DNA of 53,154 nt from Acidobacteriaceae bacterium (GCA_003142935.1 PLOG01000163.1:1-53154), one strand, 5' to 3'. Positions 45,201 to 53,154 are shown, counted from the first letter of the stretch. Program-made: numbers and translations. Notes: generated from the letters alone by a model not told the origin.

Positions 45201-46809
45201 TGCCCGACAGGCCGCGTGCGAACTCGGATTCCTGACCGCGCCCGAATTTGCCGCGCTCACCGGCCGCACTCTTGCAACCATTGCAAGGCTTGAAAAGCAC
45301 CGCGGCCATCTCTACAACTGGTACAACACCCAATCGCTCGCCCCCCTGCCTCCACTCACCGTTTCCTCTGTCGACAGCGGGAACTTCGTCGCATCCCTCT
45401 ACACTGTCCGCGCTGGATCACTCGCGCTTGGCCGGCAACCCTTGCTTCCGCGCCAGCTTTTCATAGGTCTACGCACACATTGGCAATTGATTGAGGGACA
45501 AAACGACCACCTCGATCCACTCACACATTTCCCTTTACCCGGTCCAGCCGCCACTGTCGCCGAATGGATCGAATGGCTCCCCGCCGCGGATGCCGCACTC
45601 TCCGCGACTGCAGTCACTCCCACTGCCGGCCGGGAGCACCCATGGTGGCTCGCGGAAACACAGCGTCGCGTCACCGCCGTCCTCACTCTACTCCACGATT
45701 ACACACCTTGGCTCCTGCCTGAATACAGGCCGCTCCGCGAGCTACCCGAACTCGATCTCATGCAGCAAGGAGATACGCTCTCTATAGACGCTGTAGCCGC
45801 CTTTTCTGAGGCGCTGGATGCGCGCTTGGCCGGAACCTGGATCACACTTGCCAAGAACTCGCCACTGCTCCCGCTTTGCGAGCAACTCCTTGCCTCTCTT
45901 CCGGGAACCACGCTGAATCTGCGTGCCCTCGCTACCGCTCTTCGCACCATTGCGCAACGCGCCGAGAGCTTCGCTGAAGAAACGGAATTCGGCTTTCTCG
46001 TAGATCCCGGCCGCCGGATGCTCTCTGTCGGCTATGACGTGGCAGCGCAACAGCTCCATCCGGCTTGCTATGACATGCTCGCTTCCGAGGCCCGCATCGC
46101 CACATTCCTCTCCGTCGCGCGCGGCGACCTTCCCCAACAGAGTTGGCTGAATCTTGGCCGGAGTCATACGCGCGCTTTCGGCCGCTTCCTGCTTCTCTCC
46201 TGGACGGGCACCATGTTCGAATACCTGATGCCGGCGCTATGGATGCGTAGCTATCCCGACACTCTCATCGGACGCACCCTGACCTCCTGCGTCCAGGTGC
46301 AGCGCGCCTTCACCCGCTCCCTCAATATCCCTTGGGGCATCTCGGAATCGGGCTTCTCCCGCAAAGATGACGCCGGTCACTACCAATACCGGGCCTTTGG
46401 TATACCTCAAACCGCGCGAAAATTCGACGCCATTGCAGGCCCAGCAGTCTCGCCCTACTCCACCTTCCTCGCCCTCAACGTCGATTCGCTCGCGGCGCTC
46501 CGTAATCTCCACCGGATGGCTGACGCTGGTTGGGTCGGTGCCTATGGCTTCTACGAGGCCGCTGACTACGCCTGCTCACCCGGAAGCGCTGTCATCGTTC
46601 GCGAGTGGATGGCCCACCACCAGGGCATGTCGTTGCTCGCCATACTGAATCTGCTCCACGGTAACATCGTGCAGCGGTGGTTTCACGCCAATCCTCTCGT
46701 CCGGTCGACTGAACTGCTGCTCAACGAACTACCCGCTCGCAAAGCCGTTCTAAGAGCTAAGGTGAAGGACTTCGCCCCCATCAGGACCAGCGCACACAAA
46801 GCTGTCTGA
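42292..46809 (+). CDS. cyclic beta-1,2-glucan synthase-like protein (GT84 plus glycoamylase domain), lacking GH94
   Basis: This 1505-residue membrane protein has a long N-terminal helical region, then two helices (~330-370), then a family-2-like glycosyltransferase core (GT84). The core contains TLDSDTELP (metal-binding DSD), GEGSFTGKGIYEVAVFHA, LLSHDLIEGAYTRAG and KHRWVRGDWQIVQW. Several further membrane helices follow (~740-910). The C-terminal third contains a GH144-related glycoamylase domain (IPDNVEEDGLYESARVSPTN, NWYNTQSLAPL, WGISESGFSRKDDAGHYQYR, YGFYEAADY, REWMAHHQGMSLLAI) thought to cyclise or transfer chains. Classical synthases (~2800 residues) continue with a GH94 phosphorylase domain that controls chain length. 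Here the frame simply ends after the glycoamylase part. It is either a natural short variant or a truncated gene. Confidence 0.88.
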   Translation: MTDSSAILNPQQLLAGQLLEHLHDAARTAASWDVMHRPNTASTFPVRVRAAQKALRLLETNLASLPIADTAVGDAYSTSQSSALLELRENFRLLRSVITGVSDSPRVVAKLPRIVRDAQPDEPRVAASAEIYLRAVDGDFSASTFGTFISELQTYEALVVGELWSISSFLKFALLESLLAETRTLMPSSVAAQQPLISVRLRSLRSINHADWVSLIEPLIVFDATLRQDPAETYGRMDFESREAYRTRVAFIARHSDYNESKIALTALELAREAIHLPSEDPRIHQRRIHVGYYLIDKGLPQLAALAGFHPPLIDRVRRVIRALADDFYIIGIELITIFFIAAALFPLLPSYSVSALAIAFALMLIPVMQDAVDLVNNIVTAIFGPQPLPKLDFSESIPLECATLVAVPALLLNEEQVRKLVTDLEVRFLANRDPHLHFALLTDLPDSRTKPHENDSHPLVELAIQLIDELNAKYTSPKCGSFLLLHRRRIFNTRQGVWMGWERKRGKLLDLNKLLVGDCDAFPIKAGRLDALGRVRYVLTLDSDTELPRDTAAKLIGAIAHPLNQAVIDPRLRIVTSGYGILQPRVGVSVQSASRSRLAAIYSGQSGFDIYTRAVSDAYQDLFGEGSFTGKGIYEVAVFHAVLERRFPRNALLSHDLIEGAYTRAGLATDIELIDDYPSHYSAYTRRKHRWVRGDWQIVQWMFPRVPEESGRWVPNPISVISRWKIFDNLRRSLVEPFTFTLFVAGWLGLPGGPLYWTVVLLLLLIFPAFVVLGFGLGGALVSDKQGRVSEAFSCFWTELLVALLNLIFLPHQTLLSLDAIVRSLVRRLITGKRLLEWETAAQTESQSSSRTPVDRYLALIPYVAFGLSILVYFFAPQRDAILFAAPTLLLWALSGMVTVWLNKPQREERQRLGPAEEVFLLAHALRIWRYFHQFGGERHNHLIPDNVEEDGLYESARVSPTNLGLLLNARQAACELGFLTAPEFAALTGRTLATIARLEKHRGHLYNWYNTQSLAPLPPLTVSSVDSGNFVASLYTVRAGSLALGRQPLLPRQLFIGLRTHWQLIEGQNDHLDPLTHFPLPGPAATVAEWIEWLPAADAALSATAVTPTAGREHPWWLAETQRRVTAVLTLLHDYTPWLLPEYRPLRELPELDLMQQGDTLSIDAVAAFSEALDARLAGTWITLAKNSPLLPLCEQLLASLPGTTLNLRALATALRTIAQRAESFAEETEFGFLVDPGRRMLSVGYDVAAQQLHPACYDMLASEARIATFLSVARGDLPQQSWLNLGRSHTRAFGRFLLLSWTGTMFEYLMPALWMRSYPDTLIGRTLTSCVQVQRAFTRSLNIPWGISESGFSRKDDAGHYQYRAFGIPQTARKFDAIAGPAVSPYSTFLALNVDSLAALRNLHRMADAGWVGAYGFYEAADYACSPGSAVIVREWMAHHQGMSLLAILNLLHGNIVQRWFHANPLVRSTELLLNELPARKAVLRAKVKDFAPIRTSAHKAV

Positions 46810-46860
46810 TCGGCCTTCGGACGTGTTACATCTGGCTCAGTAGCCGGACAGTGCAGACTC

Positions 46861-47144
46861 ACATTCACGGAATCAGCGTTATGCTCTTACGGGCACCAAC
46901 GAGTTCGCCGTCAGCCTTCGCATAGATTGCCTGGTTTTTATAGACATCGAGGTAGTTGCATAGCGCGGCGATTGACGATGCACAGCGCGGTCAATCCAAA
47001 GCCCGTGGCAGCAATGCTGGCCTTCCGCCGGCGATCGCGTGCAAATGCCATGCCCCTGGACGCCAGCGCACAGCCAACGGACGCTGCCATCGTTTTCAGC
47101 ACGTAGCGCCGGTCGATCGTCCTTTCTTCGTCCTGCCGAGTCAT
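46861..47144 (-). pseudogene. remnant of a second GH144-like gene
   Basis: A start at 47144 (MTRQDEERTIDRRYVLKTMA) leads through a twin-arginine-like signal (ASVGCALASRGMAFA) and then within ten residues into ASIAATGFGLTALCI. That equals the internal IASTGFGLTAICI motif of the GH144-like protein at 38599. About 80 residues that should lie between are missing, and the frame ends soon afterwards. A different frame just beyond reads NYLDVYKNQAIYAKADGELV to a stop, perhaps the tail of another deleted gene. The region is a deletion scar. Confidence 0.65.
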
Positions 47145-47510
47145 CTGGTCCTCTCACTCACTTCGGCAGCAGCTTTCGAGGCAAAATGCCGATTGAAACA
47201 AGTGGCTGCGATCTCTTCCAGGCAGGCTCTAACTGTCTCGCCGCAGACAATGCATACTCCTGCAAGATTGTGAGGAGCGGCACAAAGCATGTGCTGTTCT
47301 CATTTGACCATTCTTAATCGCGAAGGATGAGAGAATTATTGAGCGAAGCCGATTGCGCAACCGCCGACAAGCCACCTGCCCCATCCCATCGAGAAGGCCA
47401 CTTGCGCGGTGGGCTGCATGAGTCCCATGATCGCGTTCTTGCCACTCAATGCCGGCTGGTAAACTGCGTGCGGTTCCCAGATTATGTTTTGGAGAGAATT
47501 TGTGCCGCGA

Positions 47511-49744
47511 ATGAATTCGAAGCGTTGCCATGCCGGAGGTTTCGTGAATACGCCCGACGCAGGTCTCAGGGCGAACTCCTGCCTCCGCGCCATTCTTGCC
47601 TGTGCCGTTCTCTGCATGGTCACGGCTGGATGCGAGCCGAATGCAGTGGCACAAGCCGCCAAACAGGCTTCTACGCACCATGCGGGCAAAGCCGTGCATC
47701 CATCGAACGCCCAGCTTGCCGATCCGAACATCGAGGCCCGCGTGGATCGCCTGCTCCACCAGATGACCCTCGACGAAAAGATTGGACAGCTCGTTCAATA
47801 CAACGATACCGGCGATGCCTCTCCCGCGCCGCCGGCCAAGGGCAAGCAAGGCCCGATTGCGGCTGTAAATCCTGAGTCCGTCAATCATGTGAATGCTATG
47901 GAGCTGGCTGCAACTGGCCGGCTTGGCTCGATGCTCAACACCATCGGCGCGGAGCGCACCAACACTTATCAGCATCTTGCCGTGGACCAGAGCCGTTTGC
48001 ACATCCCTCTGCTCTTCGGCGCGGATGTCATTCACGGTTTTCGCACCATCTATCCAGTGCCCCTGGGCCTGGCCGCGAGCTTCGATCCGGAACTCGTCGT
48101 TGAGCTCTCCCACATGGCTGCCGAAGAGGCGACCACAGCGGGCATTCGCTGGTTTTACTCCCCGATGGTCGACATCAGCCGCGATCCCCGCTGGGGCCGA
48201 ACCGTGGAAGGCGCCGGTGAAGACGCCTATCTCGGCGCCGCCATGGCCCGGGCCTACATTCGCGGCTATCAGGGCAATAGCCTCTCGAAGCCGGGCAACG
48301 TGGCTGCTTCGGTCAAGCATTTCGCCGCCTATGGCGCTGCCGAGTCCGGGCGCGAGTACAACACCACAGACATGTCCGAGATCCGTCTCCGTCAGGTCTA
48401 CCTGCCTCCGTACCAGGCCGCTGTCGAGGCTGGCGCCGCCACCATCATGAGCGCCTTCAACTCCCTCAACGGCATACCATCGAGCGCCAATCCGTTTCTT
48501 CTCACCACCATCCTCCGCGGAGAGTGGGGCTTCAACGGGTTCGTAGTCAGCGACTATACAGCCGTGTTGGAATTGATGGACCATAGCATAGCGCTCGATC
48601 CCGCGACTGCGACCCGGAAGGCCATCACCGCCGGCGTGGATGTCGATATGATGTCGCACCTCTACGACACGCAATTGCCTGGGCTCATCCGTTCCGGCCA
48701 GGTTCCAATGGCTGTGGTCGATGAGGCTGTGCGGCGCGTGCTCCGGGTAAAGTTCGCAACCGGTTTGTTTGAACATCCCTACGCCCAGGGCGTCGAGGTA
48801 ACGGCTGCCGTCGCCGAGCACAGGCCGCTGGCACGCAAGGCGGCTGAAGAGTCCTTTGTCCTGCTTCAGAACGACAAACTCGCCGATGACGCGCCGCTGC
48901 TCCCGCTTTCGCCAACACGCAAACGGGTCGCTCTTATCGGACCGCTCGCCGATGACAAAGGAGACATGGCAGGAGCCTGGGCTGGCGCCGGTAACGATCG
49001 CGATATCGTCACAATTAGGCAGGCGCTGGCACAGCGCGCCCAGCAATTGGGAGTCACTCTGCTCTACTCCGAGGGAACCGAAATCGACTGTACCTCGCAA
49101 GCAGGTTTCCCCGAAGCCATCGAAGCGGCCCGCGCAGCCGATGTTGTCATTCTGGCGCTCGGAGAATCGAGCGCCATGAGCGGCGAGGCAGGTTCACGCG
49201 CTTACCTCGATCTGCCCGGCAACCAACAGCAGCTTCTTGAAGCCGTCGCCGCTGCCGGCAAGCCGGTCGTTCTGCTCGTCTTCTCTGGCCGTCCTCTGGT
49301 CCTCGACTGGGCAGCCAAACATGTTCCCGCAATCATGGAGGTCTGGTTTCCCGGAACCGAGGCTGGGAACGCCATCGCCGACGTTCTCTATGGAGATGTG
49401 TCGCCCAGCGGCAAGCTGCCCATGAGCTTCCCTCGCGCCGCCGGTCAGGAGCCGCTCTACTACAACCAGCTTCCCACAGGCCGCCCGCCCACGGGAATCG
49501 ACCTGTCGAAGCCGCCAATCGAAGGCACGCGCTTCTTCTCCCGCTACATTGATGTCCCCAACAGCGCGCTGTTCCCCTTCGGCTACGGGCTTTCCTACTC
49601 CAGCTTCTCCTACAAGGATGTCGAGGTGTCGAGGAGCAACATCCCGCTGCTTGAGGCCCTCGTGAACCGGACTAAACCACTCCTTGAAGCGACGGCGATT
49701 GTGACCAACACCAGTGGCCGCGCGGCAACCGAGGTTGTTCAGTG
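47511..49744 (+). pseudogene. GH3 beta-glucosidase lipoprotein gene, 5' part (split by IS66)
   Basis: The reading frame encodes a lipoprotein signal (CLRAILACAVLCMVTAGC, lipobox TAGC) and a complete GH3 N-terminal barrel: LTLDEKIGQLVQYNDTGDAS-type start, LFGADVIHGFRTIYPVPLGL, DPRWGRTVEGAGEDAYLGAA, VKHFAAYGAAESGREYN, and the nucleophile aspartate in FVVSDYTAVLE. The second (alpha/beta/alpha) domain follows (ARKAAEESFVLLQND, GESSAMSGEAGSRAYLDLPG, YGDVSPSGKLPMSFPR, FPFGYGLSYSSFSY). The fibronectin-III-like C-domain breaks off at EVVQ, where IS66 begins. The first ATG is at 47484 and the one at 47511 is preferred, but neither has a strong Shine-Dalgarno. With one target copy removed the frame joins cleanly to 52354. 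It is likely a beta-1,2-glucooligosaccharide glucosidase. Confidence 0.93.
49737..49744 (+). repeat. IS66 target-site duplication, left copy
   Basis: GTTCAGTG, identical to 52346-52353. Eight bases is the usual duplication length for IS66-family elements. Confidence 0.95.
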
Positions 49745-49802
49745 GTATCCGTCAGAGCAAACACACCTGTTCATCGGGTTGGGGGTGTGATGGACTGGTT
49801 GG

Positions 49803-50219
49803 ATGAGCGAACCGAGTGGAGTTGTAATGCGTCGTCGCCGGAGCCAGGTTGAGGCTGCTCGGCTTGTGTGGGATTTTGAACGGAGCGGCCTGACGCGGCA
49901 GGCCTTCTGCATGCAGCATGGTTTGTCGGTCGCGGCGCTGGACAAGTATCGCCGCCGCCGTGAGTTGGAGCGGCAGCCGGAACAGGCGCAGTCTTCGGAG
50001 AATCGGATACTTCCAGTGGAGTTGGTCGCCAGCAGCGCGCCAGCGCAGGCTCCCGCGGTTGAAGGGTGCGGAGCACTGTGGGTGGAGTTGGCCAACGGCC
50101 GGCGGATCGAAGTTGGGGATGGATTCAATACCTCGACGTTGGAGCGGCTTTTGGCTGTTCTTGAAGGCGCAGCCGGCAACGGGCAATTGCCGGGGCCACC
50201 AGCGTTGAGAAAGGCATAG
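49803..50219 (+). CDS. tnpA: IS66 accessory protein TnpA
   Basis: This 138-residue protein has an N-terminal helix-turn-helix characteristic of IS66 TnpA: RSQVEAARLVWDFERSGLTR, QAFCMQHGLSVAALDKYRRR. The C-terminal part (LWVELANGRRIEVGDGFN) ends with a helix (TLERLLAVLEG). TnpA is needed with TnpB for full transposition, probably in DNA binding. Four bases separate it from tnpB. Confidence 0.92.
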   Translation: MSEPSGVVMRRRRSQVEAARLVWDFERSGLTRQAFCMQHGLSVAALDKYRRRRELERQPEQAQSSENRILPVELVASSAPAQAPAVEGCGALWVELANGRRIEVGDGFNTSTLERLLAVLEGAAGNGQLPGPPALRKA

Positions 50220-50223
50220 CGCG

Positions 50224-50610
50224 ATGTTCGGCCTGGGCACGGCGACGCGCATTTATGTAGCCACGGGCCATACGGACATGCGCCTTGGGTTCAATGGCCT
50301 GTATGGTCTGGTGTGCAATCGCCTGCAGTGCGACCCTCTGAGTGGCCATTTGTTTCTCTTCGCCAATTCACGGCGCGACCGCATGAAGATTCTCTTCTTC
50401 GATGGCTCAGGACTATGGGTCTGCTCAAAACGTATGGAGGGCGGCCGTCTGCGTTGGCCGCAGGCACAGTCTTCGGAAGACAGGATTCAACTGAGCCGTG
50501 AAGAGTTTGCGCTGCTTGTGGGCGGCATCGATCTGGTGCAAGCAAGAAAGCGCAAGTGGTATCGCAGAGCTGTCGGACAGGAATCCAGTTTGTCACGAAA
50601 GACCGCATAA
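50224..50610 (+). CDS. tnpB: IS66 accessory protein TnpB
   Basis: This 128-residue protein has the conserved IS66 Orf2 sequence: TRIYVATGHTDMRLGFNGLY, PLSGHLFLFANSRRDRMKIL, FFDGSGLWVCSKRMEGGR. Full members are ~115-120 residues, so the length is normal. The molecular role is unknown, but it is required for transposition of IS66 elements. Confidence 0.95.
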   Translation: MFGLGTATRIYVATGHTDMRLGFNGLYGLVCNRLQCDPLSGHLFLFANSRRDRMKILFFDGSGLWVCSKRMEGGRLRWPQAQSSEDRIQLSREEFALLVGGIDLVQARKRKWYRRAVGQESSLSRKTA

Positions 50611-50664
50611 ACACTGCACATTTCGCTTGCATGCAAATGCTCCATCTGTTATCAAAGAAGCATC

Positions 50665-52293
50665 GTGAGCGCGCCTCTCCAACCGACGCTTCCGCCACTC
50701 ACCGACCCCATCGTTGCCGAAATCGTCGCACAGATGCGGCAGCAACTCGATACACAAACACAACAACTTCATGCACAAGAGAAGCAGCGGCAGGCGGATG
50801 CGCGTGAACTTGCCTATGCGCAACTGAAGATCCAGGTTCTTGAAGAGCGGCTGCGCAAGATGCGCATCGCCAAGTATGGCAAGGCCAGCGAGAAGCTCAG
50901 CGATCTTCAACTGGATCTGCTTGAGCTTGAGCCAGGCGTCAGCCGCGAGGAGGTCGAGGCCGAGAGCCAGCGCGCGCCTCTCTCCGGGCCACCTGCGACA
51001 CCCGAAGATCGGAACACACATAAGCCAGCGCGCAAGCATCCCGGCCGGCAGACACTGCCCGCGCATCTGGAACGCATCGAGAAGATCGTCGCCTGCACGC
51101 CTGAGCAGTGCATCTGCGGCGGCTGCAGCAAAGAGACCATCGTCATCGGCTATGAAGAGAGCGAAGTACTTGACGTAAAGCCTGCCGAGTATTTCGTGCG
51201 CGTCACCAGGCGCGAAAAGCGGGCCTGCAAGCAGTGCGAAGAGCACGGTGTTGTTGTCGCTTCCGTACCTGAGTGCATCATCCCCAAGTCTCTGGTCTCC
51301 GATCAAGTCATCATCGACACGGTTGTTGCCAAATACTGCAACAGTCTTCCGCTTTATCGGCAGAGCGCGATTCTCAAGCGCGATACGGGCCTGGACATCA
51401 GCCGCTCCACGATGGACGGCTGGGTAATGCAAGTGGGCGAACTTCTCCAGCCCATCGTGCGCGTGATGCGCAGCGAGTTACTTGGTGAAAGTTACATACA
51501 AGCGGACGAAACGCCGGTGGGCGTGCAGATGCACGACAAGCGCGGCAAGAACCACCAAAGCTATCTGTGGCAATACGGATCTCCGGGCAAAGGTGTGATC
51601 TTCGACTTCCGCATGGGCCGCGAGCGCGAAGGACCGAAGCAGTTCCTCGGTCAGTTCAATGGCATCCTGCAAACGGATGGATACGCCGCGTACGATCACA
51701 TCGGCGGGCCAAAGATGGTGCATGCAGGTTGTCTTGCACACGCGAGGCGCAAGTACATCGACGCCCTCAAGGTGGATCCAAAGGATCAGGACTCGGCGCG
51801 CATCGTCGCGTTGATGGATGAGTTGTTCGCCATCGACGGCGAGGCCCGCGACAAGAAGATGGATCACGCGCAACGTCACGCTCTGCGTATGGAGAAAGCT
51901 CCTGCACTGCTGGCCGAACTACGCACGCAGATACTGGCTGCGCAGAAACGTGTGCTGCCCAGAAGCACCGCGGGCAAGGCCGCAAGCTACACGCTCTCGC
52001 TCTGGAACAAGCTCACGCGCTTCCTTGAATATCCTGAACTGGAACTCAGCAACAACCTGGCAGAAAACTCAATGCGCCCAGTGGCCATTGGAAGAAAGAA
52101 CTGGGTCCATATCGGCCACGAGGATGCAGGCCCCAAGATCGCGGCCATCTTCTCCATCGTCGAGAGCTGCCGTAGACTCGGCCTCCCTATCCGAGAATAC
52201 TTGGCCGCCGTCCTGCCCGGACTCGCTAGCCGCTCGACCAAAACTCTCGATCAACTCACCCCGGTTGCCTACGAAGCCGCCAAGGCCGTGTAA
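50665..52293 (+). CDS. tnpC: IS66 transposase TnpC
   Basis: The 542-residue DDE transposase starts at a GTG. It has an N-terminal leucine-zipper-like coiled coil (~residues 20-60), a zinc-binding region with cysteines (CTPEQCICGGC, CKQCEEHG), then the IS66 catalytic domain. Its acidic residues lie in IQADETPV, LQTDGYAAYDH and LSNNLAENSMRPVAIGRKNW, the last including the catalytic glutamate. A C-terminal tail (RSTKTLDQLTPVAYEAAK) follows. No disruption is seen. Confidence 0.96.
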   Translation: MSAPLQPTLPPLTDPIVAEIVAQMRQQLDTQTQQLHAQEKQRQADARELAYAQLKIQVLEERLRKMRIAKYGKASEKLSDLQLDLLELEPGVSREEVEAESQRAPLSGPPATPEDRNTHKPARKHPGRQTLPAHLERIEKIVACTPEQCICGGCSKETIVIGYEESEVLDVKPAEYFVRVTRREKRACKQCEEHGVVVASVPECIIPKSLVSDQVIIDTVVAKYCNSLPLYRQSAILKRDTGLDISRSTMDGWVMQVGELLQPIVRVMRSELLGESYIQADETPVGVQMHDKRGKNHQSYLWQYGSPGKGVIFDFRMGREREGPKQFLGQFNGILQTDGYAAYDHIGGPKMVHAGCLAHARRKYIDALKVDPKDQDSARIVALMDELFAIDGEARDKKMDHAQRHALRMEKAPALLAELRTQILAAQKRVLPRSTAGKAASYTLSLWNKLTRFLEYPELELSNNLAENSMRPVAIGRKNWVHIGHEDAGPKIAAIFSIVESCRRLGLPIREYLAAVLPGLASRSTKTLDQLTPVAYEAAKAV

Positions 52294-52345
52294 CCTACCC
52301 GACCACACCCGCACCGGTCAACCGTGTATTTGGCCGTACGCATAC

Positions 52346-52353
52346 GTTCAGTG
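52346..52353 (+). repeat. IS66 target-site duplication, right copy
   Basis: GTTCAGTG, the same as 49737-49744. It resumes the GH3 reading frame. Confidence 0.95.
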
Positions 52354-52627
52354 CTACGTGCGCAACCTGGGGGCAAGCATCGAACAGCCGGTACGAAGCC
52401 TCGAGGGATTTCGCCGCGTCACTCTTGCTCCAGGCGAATCGAAACAGATCACCTTCGATCTGGGCTTCAAGGAACTTTCCTTCTTCAACCTCCAGAGTAA
52501 GCCGACGATCGAAGCGGCCCATTACACGGTCTGGATCGGAAACAGTTCACTGGCCAGCCAGGAAGCCGCTTTCGAGGTGGTCTCTCCCCCAACTGTCTGC
52601 CGCCACCGGGCTTATCGTTGCGCCTAG
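52354..52627 (+). pseudogene. GH3 beta-glucosidase gene, 3' part
   Basis: The sequence after the IS66 element continues the fibronectin-III-like domain: YVRNLGASIEQPVRSLEGFR, RVTLAPGESKQITFDLGFKE, LSFFNLQSKPTIEAAHYTVW and IGNSSLASQEAAF, to a TAG at 52625-52627. Joined to 49744 it gives Gln-Cys-Tyr-Val at the seam, matching the usual EVVQLYV pattern. The fragment has no start of its own. Confidence 0.92.
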
Positions 52628-52668
52628 AGTGTGGCACCGCCTTCCTGCCCCACTCGGATTCTGTTTCC

Positions 52669-52860
52669 TCACCTTGAGAGGATTGACACCAACTGCCTAC
52701 CCTCAAAATCTAGTAGCGCACTATTGATCTTTTCGCGATCATCGGCAGACAGCGGATGTCCGCAGGCTCCGCACTTTCCAGCCTCTAGATTCTTCCGTGT
52801 GAAGGAGACCAGCTTGTTGCAATGCTGGCAGTCAAATTTTATTGTGGCGTTGGGTTTCAT
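52669..52860 (-). CDS. small zinc-ribbon protein
   Basis: The 63-residue protein starts at the ATG at 52860, with GGAG about 8 bases upstream. It carries two CxxC pairs, CQHC and CGAC, spaced by ~19 residues, forming a rubredoxin-like zinc ribbon. A short helical tail follows (DDREKINSALLDFEGRQLVS). Such ribbons bind nucleic acid or other proteins; no specific function can be given. It lies convergent to the interrupted GH3 gene. Confidence 0.7.
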   Translation of the reverse strand: MKPNATIKFDCQHCNKLVSFTRKNLEAGKCGACGHPLSADDREKINSALLDFEGRQLVSILSR

Positions 52861-53058
52861 TTCGCAATTCTCCAACTGCTGGCTGACTTTACGCAAGATG
52901 AATCAGACAGTGACCCGCAAGGCAGAGTCGATAACGTCGAGGTGTTCCGAAACTGGATTCGCAGCGGCGAGAATCGGTCTTCGCGCAAAACGTGGGCGAA
53001 CCAGGGGCTCTTATCCTTTGCCGCCGCGAGCCTAACCGGATGCTGAGGACAGTTCGCC

Positions 53059-53079
53059 GACGGCGTTTTTCGCGCCGTC
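53059..53079. terminator. hairpin with T-rich loop
   Basis: GACGGCG (53059-53065) pairs with CGCCGTC (53073-53079) around a TTTTTCG loop. It may serve a gene that begins beyond the window. Confidence 0.45.
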
Positions 53080-53116
53080 TTGGCAGGTGATGCAATAGCA
53101 ATCACGGGTGAACTGC

Positions 53117-53137
53117 GGGTGAGCGTATTTCTCTAAT
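53117..53137. repeat. copy 2 of the repeat near the tRNA-Phe fragment
   Basis: It matches 17426-17446 at 20 of 21 bases and is preceded by ATCACGGGTG, as in the 17.6-kb region. In copy 1 the tRNA-Phe fragment lies 23 bases further on; here the window ends 17 bases further on. Confidence 0.65.
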
Positions 53138-53154
53138 CCAACCGGGAGTTCCCC

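Larger units (their letters stand above)
49745..52345 (+). mobile_element. IS66-family insertion sequence, 2601 bp
   Basis: The element has three ORFs in the order tnpA, tnpB, tnpC. Imperfect terminal inverted repeats start GTAT on the left and end ATAC on the right, and each contains an AAAYACAC-like block and GGGTGTG. Flanking it is a perfect 8-bp duplication GTTCAGTG. All three genes look intact, and the duplication has not diverged, so the insertion is recent and the copy may still move. It interrupts a GH3 gene. Confidence 0.95.

Noticed and set aside
44293-45333. 346-residue minus-strand open frame
   Set aside because: It is antisense to the GT84 protein. Its charged, low-complexity text is typical of a GC-rich shadow frame.
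47229-49100. 623-residue open frame on the minus strand
   Set aside because: It is the antisense shadow of the GH3 gene, which has clear motifs. The shadow has no family signature and lacks a ribosome-binding site.

Overview
The window looks like Acidobacteriota (Terriglobia-type) DNA. The evidence is gene content: a 1146-residue Oar-like TonB receptor with an N-terminal carboxypeptidase-regulatory domain, a CRTAC1/UnbV FG-GAP protein, YVTN beta-propellers, many glycoside hydrolases and reaction-centre-type diheme cytochromes. This is inferred by reading; no rRNA or intact tRNA is present.

Layout. (1) 1-4.9 kb: a truncated ORF tail and repeat-bearing intergenic DNA, then separate genes for CRTAC1, CBM9-like and TPR proteins. 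(2) 4.9-15.8 kb: a chitin/GlcNAc/glucan utilisation block. It has the TonB receptor divergent from a GntR/UTRA regulator, two GH18 chitinase-like enzymes, a NagX-like membrane acyltransferase and a GH9 gene broken by one TGA. Two decayed YVTN beta-propeller copies bracket the GH18-GH9 part. (3) 15.9-20.6 kb: a scar with a decayed tyrosine integrase beside a 3' tRNA-Phe fragment (att remnant), then a type-B carboxylesterase and an unknown gene with an internal TAG. (4) 21.0-32.4 kb: the most interesting part, an electron-transfer cluster. It contains a histidine kinase and NtrC-type regulator, a -24/-12 (sigma-54) promoter, a Cyc2-like fused monoheme cytochrome/porin with a periplasmic monoheme cytochrome, and a strong terminator. 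A second operon follows: GltD-like Fe-S flavoprotein, Rieske, b6-type cytochrome b and hexaheme cytochrome c. After it come a diheme reaction-centre-type cytochrome and an MtrA/DmsE-like decaheme cytochrome whose fifth heme motif is split by an amber codon. (5) 32.4-37.2 kb: mobile debris, namely a truncated DUF3150-like gene, a 3.5-kb RIT element (three tyrosine recombinases, 11-bp perfect terminal inverted repeats), a truncated TIGR02206-like membrane gene and a 3' tRNA fragment. (6) 37.3-52.9 kb: a beta-1,2-glucan block with a GH144-like glucanase, an NdvA-like ABC exporter, a cyclic beta-1,2-glucan synthase-like GT84 protein without a GH94 domain, and a GH3 beta-glucosidase lipoprotein gene split by an IS66 element with a perfect 8-bp target duplication.

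How it may work together. The cluster in (4) reads as a sensor-controlled path linking the outer membrane (Cyc2-like barrel, decaheme) through periplasmic cytochromes to a bc-type complex carrying its own NAD(P)H/Fe-S flavoprotein. That fits oxidation of an extracellular donor such as Fe(II), with electrons pushed to NAD(P)+; the direction and substrate are inference. The carbohydrate blocks fit a polymer-degrading heterotroph.

Six otherwise well-preserved reading frames each carry one in-frame stop (TAG x3, TGA x2, TAA x1). This is either genuine gene decay or sequence error, and it affects how much of each system is functional.
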